Part shown: positions 59,751 to 64,000 of the stretch, one piece after another
Position numbering within the stretch: the first letter of the stretch is position 1
Layout of the letters: each line of letters begins with the position of its first letter
DNA from: Ensifer canadensis
Lineage (GTDB): Bacteria; Pseudomonadota; Alphaproteobacteria; Rhizobiales; Rhizobiaceae
NCBI RefSeq assembly: GCF_017488845.2
Contig: NZ_CP083373.1
Span: 62,001-126,000, forward strand
Reading direction: 5' to 3'
Length of the DNA stretch: 64,000 bases
The notes under the pieces: model-generated
Database searches by the model: none
Seen by the model: the letters and a program-made list of their open reading frames with translations, nothing else
Told to the model about the DNA's origin: nothing
Translations under genes and position numbers: made by a program

Positions 59751-61688
59751 TCAGCCGATGAGATGCTCCTGCCAGTCCGCAACATCCTTTGCTGACGGAA
59801 CCCGTTGGGCCCCTCTCGCTTCGGGCGTTAGTAACAGCGCTGTGTTGCCAGATAGCACCCAGCGTCGATCAAGATCGGCGGGCCGTAGCCCGCCTCCTCC
59901 ATATCGAACATCTTCGCTAGACCAGGCTATTGTCCACTGGTGAAACTCCGGAGGAGCGAATAAAGGATCGGCCAGGCTGGCAATCACCAGATCACGACCG
60001 AGATTGATGAGCAGAAGGCGATCATCCTTGCCTTGCGCGGTGAGGTATCGCAATAAGAGGCAGCGATCGCTCAAAACACTTCCGTCCACCGCTGCCGGCG
60101 GCTCCCCTTCGCCAACGACCGGTATGCACCGCCGTAAGGCGATCAGGTCTGTGTGCAGTGCGAGCATGTCTCCATTGCGCTCGGCATCTTCCCAAGCAAG
60201 CTTGCAACGCTCGAATGTTGATCGATCACACGGATCGGGCATGTTCCGTCTGATTTGCTGGTCCCTGAAACTCGCGAACTGCCACAGGAAAGCAAGTCTC
60301 CCATCTCGTACGCTAGAGCTGTTGTCCTTTGCAGCGTCGCTGAAGTAGAGGAAAGGTGTGCTCGCTGAAAACTCTTGCCCTTGGAACAACATCGGCGTTT
60401 GGGGCCCGAGAATAAGAAGCGCCGTCATTGCCCTGAGGCGTGCGCCGCTCGTCAACTGATGGATGCGTTTTCCGCTCGCCGAGTTCGCGATTTGATCATG
60501 ATTGTCGAGGAAGTGCACGAAATTCGCCGGAAGCAGATCGCGCGCTGGCTTGCCCCGGTCCTTGTTCTGCCAGTTGTATCTTTGGCCCTGGAAAAGGTAA
60601 CCATATTTCGCTGCCGACACGAATTCCTGCGGATGGCCCCGGTAGTCATGGAGATAGGCCTCGCGCCGTCCGGTAAGCGCAACCTTGGCCGAATGATGGA
60701 AATCATCATTCCACACGGCGTCCATGCCAAGCCCCCCTCGTTCCGTTGCTCGGACCAAGTTCGCGTCCTGAGGTTCGTTTTCGGCGAGCAGGTACAGCTT
60801 CTTCACGCCCGCTGCCCGTCGACAGGCGTTCGCGATCTCTCCCACAATGTGCCTCTCGCTTTTGTCTTCAAGGGCCTGAGTGGCATCAATCCTCAGCCCA
60901 TCAAAGTGAAACTCCTCGATCCAGTAGACAGCATTGCAGATGAAATAGGTCCTGACTCCATCACAACCGTCACCGTCCAGATTTAGCGATCTGCCCCACT
61001 CGTTGCGTTCGCCCTTAAAATACGATGCAGCGAATCGATCAAATCGATCCCCGGGCCCGAAGTGATTGTAGACGACATCAAGAATAACACCGATGCCGAC
61101 AGCGTGCGCGGCGTCCACGAACGACCTCAGATCGTCCGGCGTGCCGTAAAGTCGCGTAGGAGCGAAGAGTAAAACGCCATCATAGCCCCAGCCGAAGCTG
61201 CCCAGGAATTCGTTCACTGGCATCATCTCGATCACTGTTACACCGAGATCGCGCAGATGTTGCAGCCGTTGTCGCGCTGCTGTCCAGGTCCCTTCTGGCG
61301 TAAACGTGCCGACGTGTAGCTCGTAGACCACTTGGCCTTGCGGGGGCACTCCTGTCCAGGCCTGGTCGCGCCAGATGAAATCTGACGGTTCGATGACCTG
61401 CGAGGGTCCCGTCGGTCCGAGTGGCTGGAACCTGGAAGCAGGGTCGGCTTCCAGGACCCCGTCATTATCGAGGTCCAAATGATAGTTTGTCCCGATGCCC
61501 AAATCAGCTACGAGGCCAGAGAAATATCCATTCCCTTCAGCGTGGAGTGGGTAATGTCCATTATCTGTGACGACCGAAATGCGCTTGCGCGCCGGCGCCC
61601 ACACTCGAAAGGATACACCTCCCCGCATCGGTTCGGCCCCAATGGGAAAACGCCGGCTAATCAGAGCCTCGTGCGCACTCGGACTCAT
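59751..61688 (-). CDS. treZ: Maltooligosyl trehalose trehalohydrolase
   Basis: TreZ releases trehalose from the product of TreY. The 645-residue enzyme has an N-terminal domain (GGVSFRVWAPARKRISVVTD), GH13 motifs VVYELHVGTFTPEGTW, GVILDVVYNHFGPG, FHFDGLRIDATQAL, YLLAENEPQD and VHFLDNHDQIANS, and MLFQGQEFSASTPFLYFSD. GGAGG seven bases upstream fixes ATG 61,688. The otsBA genes (31,334) give a second trehalose pathway in the same island. Confidence 0.93.
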   Translation of the reverse strand: MSPSAHEALISRRFPIGAEPMRGGVSFRVWAPARKRISVVTDNGHYPLHAEGNGYFSGLVADLGIGTNYHLDLDNDGVLEADPASRFQPLGPTGPSQVIEPSDFIWRDQAWTGVPPQGQVVYELHVGTFTPEGTWTAARQRLQHLRDLGVTVIEMMPVNEFLGSFGWGYDGVLLFAPTRLYGTPDDLRSFVDAAHAVGIGVILDVVYNHFGPGDRFDRFAASYFKGERNEWGRSLNLDGDGCDGVRTYFICNAVYWIEEFHFDGLRIDATQALEDKSERHIVGEIANACRRAAGVKKLYLLAENEPQDANLVRATERGGLGMDAVWNDDFHHSAKVALTGRREAYLHDYRGHPQEFVSAAKYGYLFQGQRYNWQNKDRGKPARDLLPANFVHFLDNHDQIANSASGKRIHQLTSGARLRAMTALLILGPQTPMLFQGQEFSASTPFLYFSDAAKDNSSSVRDGRLAFLWQFASFRDQQIRRNMPDPCDRSTFERCKLAWEDAERNGDMLALHTDLIALRRCIPVVGEGEPPAAVDGSVLSDRCLLLRYLTAQGKDDRLLLINLGRDLVIASLADPLFAPPEFHQWTIAWSSEDVRYGGGGLRPADLDRRWVLSGNTALLLTPEARGAQRVPSAKDVADWQEHLIG

Positions 61689-61738
61689 CTGACATCCTCC
61701 ATTAGCCGGCATCACTCGAAGGCAGAGTGATGGAGCCT

Positions 61739-61763
61739 AACCGTGAACTCTGAGGCAAGTTCC
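61739..61763 (-). promoter_or_regulatory. EcfG-type promoter (GGAAC-N16-GGTT) for treZ
   Basis: GGAAC 61763-61759 and GGTT 61742-61739, about 51 bases before treZ. Confidence 0.68.
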
Positions 61764-61944
61764 AAGGCCGCTAGCTGGCACCGAACTTCCTGCGGCATCC
61801 GATCTGAGTGTTTTCTGCCTGGAAGGGTGCTTGGCATAGACGCTGACCAGCATAATCTCGCCTAAGCTCGAGGCTCGCCAACCTCATAGCGGCGCATGCT
61901 CTTGCGGATCCGCGGCAACGAGACGGCGCTGGATAATCCAGGCT

Positions 61945-62049
61945 CTAATGCACTTGTCGGTCGGGCGTCCAGGCCGGCCCAAACCACAGGAGCCAGAGAC
62001 CCGCAAGAATGGGAAGGGACCCAACGGTTAACAATATTACGGCCACCAT
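61945..62049 (-). CDS. Single-helix membrane peptide (34 aa)
   Basis: ATG 62,049 follows GGAGG with an eight-base gap. The product begins MVAVILLTVGSLPILAGLWL, continues LWFGPAW and ends TPDRQVH: one membrane helix with a short polar tail. A stress-type promoter lies upstream. It is too short for most annotation pipelines. Function unknown. Confidence 0.6.
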   Translation of the reverse strand: MVAVILLTVGSLPILAGLWLLWFGPAWTPDRQVH

Positions 62050-62126
62050 GATTCAAACCTCCGTCGGGACATGGTGTTGTGGTATCGGCCCGTCGCATCA
62101 CATGCACTTGCCGTCAGTCAAGACCC

Positions 62127-62151
62127 AACAAACCGGCACTGTTTTCGTTCC
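62127..62151 (-). promoter_or_regulatory. EcfG-type promoter (GGAAC-N16-TGTT)
   Basis: GGAAC 62151-62147 and TGTT 62130-62127, about 78 bases before the 34-residue membrane peptide gene. Confidence 0.6.
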
Positions 62152-62276
62152 ACTGCTGCAGCACGCTGCGTGATGGGCCTGCGCTGCCACCTGCCGCATC
62201 GTCGAGGCAAGTTCGGTGGTCTTGCCTGCTCCCGTCGTAGTGCGATCAAGAGAAGAAGCGACTGGTCGCGCGGCTG

Positions 62277-62301
62277 GGAACCTTTGTCAGGATCAGCAGT
62301 T
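62277..62301 (+). promoter_or_regulatory. EcfG-type promoter (GGAAC-N16-AGTT)
   Basis: GGAAC 62277-62281 and AGTT 62298-62301. It would transcribe toward 62,501. A 38-codon frame beginning at 62,312 (MNVIPAKGKSGEQTNV) lies immediately after it but lacks a ribosome site. Confidence 0.5.
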
Positions 62302-62500
62302 AGTTCCTGGTATGAACGTCATCCCTGCAAAAGGGAAGTCGGGTGAACAAACGAATGTCGTTAAGACAAAGAGAAAATTGGAATGGAAAGGCTCCAACTA
62401 CCGGGCCGGAGAGGTGAAAGCGCCATGACGACCGGCGTGGAAGGAAAAACAATCCAGGCACAGGCGTACCCCTCCCCTTGAATTGAACAGGTGAGAAGTC

Positions 62501-62731
62501 GTGAAATCTGCCGATAGAGATGTAGTAGCGCTTTCCGAACAGCTTCGAGCGATGACGGATGATGAACTGTTTACCCGTATGGGCGAACTGGAAAAGGAAA
62601 GTGAGCGACAATCGGTACCAGACCAAGCCGTCTTGGCAACGATCGCGCTTGTGGAAACCGAAATCGAAAGACGTTTTCCAGGTCAACTCATGGCTCCTTA
62701 CCGTGAATGGCGGCGCCGCGAGATCTTATAG
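62501..62731 (+). CDS. Small helical hypothetical protein (76 aa)
   Basis: Starts MKSADRDVVALSEQLRAMTD and continues LFTRMGELEKESERQSVPDQ, a charged helical protein ending in an Arg-rich tail (APYREWRRREIL). AGGTGAGAAGTC upstream is a modest ribosome site. I do not recognise the family. The stress-type site at 62,277 may serve it with a ~195-base leader. Confidence 0.5.
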   Translation: MKSADRDVVALSEQLRAMTDDELFTRMGELEKESERQSVPDQAVLATIALVETEIERRFPGQLMAPYREWRRREIL

Positions 62732-63225
62732 CCCCCGGCGTCACGCATTGCGAGGCGCGCTCTAGCCGTGCAAGCTCCTCAAGGATGGCCGCATCACAGA
62801 AGCCGCTGATCTTCCGGCGTGACGTCTTGCGCAGCGCAGCGCCGCCTGCATTTCGGAACAGAACTGGAGATCCCGGCAAAGTACGGCGCACCCTATGGCA
62901 CCGACTGCACCTCGATGCGCTATATCGTAAGGCGTTTTCAGCGATCGCGGCGTCATCGAATGATCGCGATTGCGTTCCTCCGGGCCAGATCGGCAGGCGC
63001 CTACGATGATCTGCAACAAGTATCTGAACGAGAGCTACCTGGGCACTAGATCCGCAACCAGGCGACCTTGGTGGCTGAACCCTTTGCCGAGCGGCCCCAG
63101 CATGTCGTGAGCCGGGACCTAACCGGGTGACTTTGAAGCCGAATCTGCGGCAGCACTCATCTACGCCTCGGAGCGCCACGGTTGATCTTCGGAGACATCG
63201 CCAAACAAAAACCGGCTGAAGACTC
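62732..63225. other. Stretch without an intact gene
   Basis: Plus-strand pieces such as EIPAKYGAPYGTDCTSMRYI look partly protein-like but are short and in changing frames. I see no complete gene and no RNA feature. Confidence 0.35.
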
Positions 63226-63250
63226 GGAACACAATTGGGCTCAAAGGGTT
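63226..63250 (+). promoter_or_regulatory. EcfG-type promoter (GGAAC-N16-GGTT)
   Basis: GGAAC 63226-63230 and GGTT 63247-63250, 44 bases before the DUF4142 gene. Confidence 0.68.
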
Positions 63251-63294
63251 GGAGCCGCACGTATGGATTGAGAGACGATACAAAGGAGCTTACG

Positions 63295-63822
63295 ATGAAA
63301 TACATTGCCCTTGCTACCGCGACACTGCTTTTGGGGGGCTCCGCCATGGCGCAGTCCGCGGCTGAGAAATCGGGTATTAATACGGCGCTTGGCGTGCCGC
63401 CTAAAACAGAGGATTTTGTCAAGGAGGCAGCCACAAGTGACATGTATGAAATTGAATCGAGCAAGCTTGCCGTGGAGCGGGGCGATCAAGCGATCAAGAA
63501 CTTCGCGGAGCAGATGGTTGCAGATCATACCAAGACGTCGTCTGAACTTAAGCAAATGCTCACGTCCAGTAAGGTGAAGGCGGAGCTTCCAACCGCGATG
63601 ACAGACGATCAAGTGGAAGCGATCAATGAACTAAAATCCATGCAGGGCGCTGACTTCACCAAGGAATACCTCTCCCAGCAGGAAGACGCGCATGAGGATG
63701 CGGTGGATCTTTTTGCCCGATACGGGAGCGAGGGTGACAATCCCGAACTGAAAGCTTGGGCTGAAAAGACCAGACCAGCGCTCCAGCATCACCTTGAAAT
63801 GGTCGAGGGCATGAATAAGTAA
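63295..63822 (+). CDS. DUF4142 exported protein
   Basis: Signal peptide MKYIALATATLLLGGSAMAQ precedes a four-helix DUF4142 (ferritin-like) domain: DFVKEAATSDMYEIESSKLA, IKNFAEQMVADHTKTSSELK, DFTKEYLSQQEDAHEDAVDL and LKAWAEKTRPALQHHLEMV. Periplasmic members are widespread in stress regulons and may bind metal or protect the envelope. AAAGGAG precedes ATG 63,295. The last ~180 bases of the window after it hold no recognisable gene. Confidence 0.87.
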   Translation: MKYIALATATLLLGGSAMAQSAAEKSGINTALGVPPKTEDFVKEAATSDMYEIESSKLAVERGDQAIKNFAEQMVADHTKTSSELKQMLTSSKVKAELPTAMTDDQVEAINELKSMQGADFTKEYLSQQEDAHEDAVDLFARYGSEGDNPELKAWAEKTRPALQHHLEMVEGMNK

Positions 63823-64000
63823 ATTGAGTTGCTAGGTCGAAAACGTCGGCACGACGCTGTCGGTCGGCCAAGCGAAAAAGCGTCGACGGATGGCGCGCAA
63901 GCTCGCCGCGTGAGGATGCGGCAGTGATGTTTGGCATACAAATGTGAGAGTTGCTGTTTCGGTTTTGCTGTTCACGTCTACGTCCTCCCGGCCGTATCGG

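Noticed and set aside
62312..62428. 38-codon basic frame directly after the promoter at 62,277
   Set aside because: It would start about ten bases after the expected transcription start with no ribosome site; possible leaderless gene but unsupported.
1..64000. tRNA, rRNA, CRISPR arrays, plasmid replication or conjugation genes
   Set aside because: Looked for by eye and not found; short RNAs could still be missed without a covariance-model search.

Overview
The window looks like an accessory replicon or genomic island of a member of the Rhizobiaceae (Rhizobium, Agrobacterium or Sinorhizobium type). The evidence is the family content: DUF1127, DUF982 and DUF2934 proteins, an HWE-family histidine kinase, an MCP ending in a WEEF tether, OtsAB together with TreYZ, and EcfG-type promoters. 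Genus and replicon type are inferred. No rRNA, tRNA, CRISPR array or replication origin was recognised.

Positions 1-14,600 are a mosaic belt. It opens with a truncated IS21-family istA and its end repeats, which cut off the 5' part of an NmrA-like gene. Three toxin-antitoxin modules follow within 4 kb: hipBA, brnTA and a DUF1778/GNAT pair. The brnTA module sits between two copies of a ~230-bp segment made of the hipA 3' end plus a dead quinone oxidoreductase gene. Next come a chemotaxis receptor, a DUF1127 protein, relics of ABC ATPase and nitrilase genes, a zinc-ribbon/NUDIX pair, and a divergent aldo-keto reductase/TetR pair with two palindromic operators.

From about 14,650 to the end the character changes. 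Almost every gene or short operon starts behind a site of the form GGAAC-N16/17-NGTT, the promoter read by EcfG/RpoE2-type sigma factors of the alphaproteobacterial general stress response. By eye I count 29 such sites plus four relaxed ones, nine of them perfect GGAAC-N16/17-CGTT, all pointing into a gene. By chance about four would be expected in 64 kb on both strands if bases were equally frequent. None was found upstream of the genes in the first 14.6 kb. The genes served include a molybdenum hydroxylase operon, a ROK protein that appears circularly permuted, trehalose genes (otsA-otsB, treZ), glycogen genes (glgX, glgA), a YciF-type ferritin-like protein, a YbhN-like membrane protein with a ClsB-like phospholipase D, DUF982, DUF2934, KTSC, DUF4142 and BON proteins, and several very small membrane or exported proteins.

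The same stretch encodes candidate control parts: an ECF sigma factor behind its own stress-type site, a PAS-HWE kinase, three single-receiver or receiver-led response regulators (two with the FxTGY signature of FAT GUY regulators), a stand-alone sigma region-2-like protein, and a receiver fused to a C-terminal sigma region-2-like segment. The last two align without gaps over 56 residues to region 2 of the ECF sigma factor. No clear PhyR or NepR is present, so the core circuit is probably elsewhere in the genome and this island is an accessory branch. Several genes are broken: UdgX has an in-frame amber codon, and a BON-domain gene and a PTS EIIA-like gene are frameshifted.
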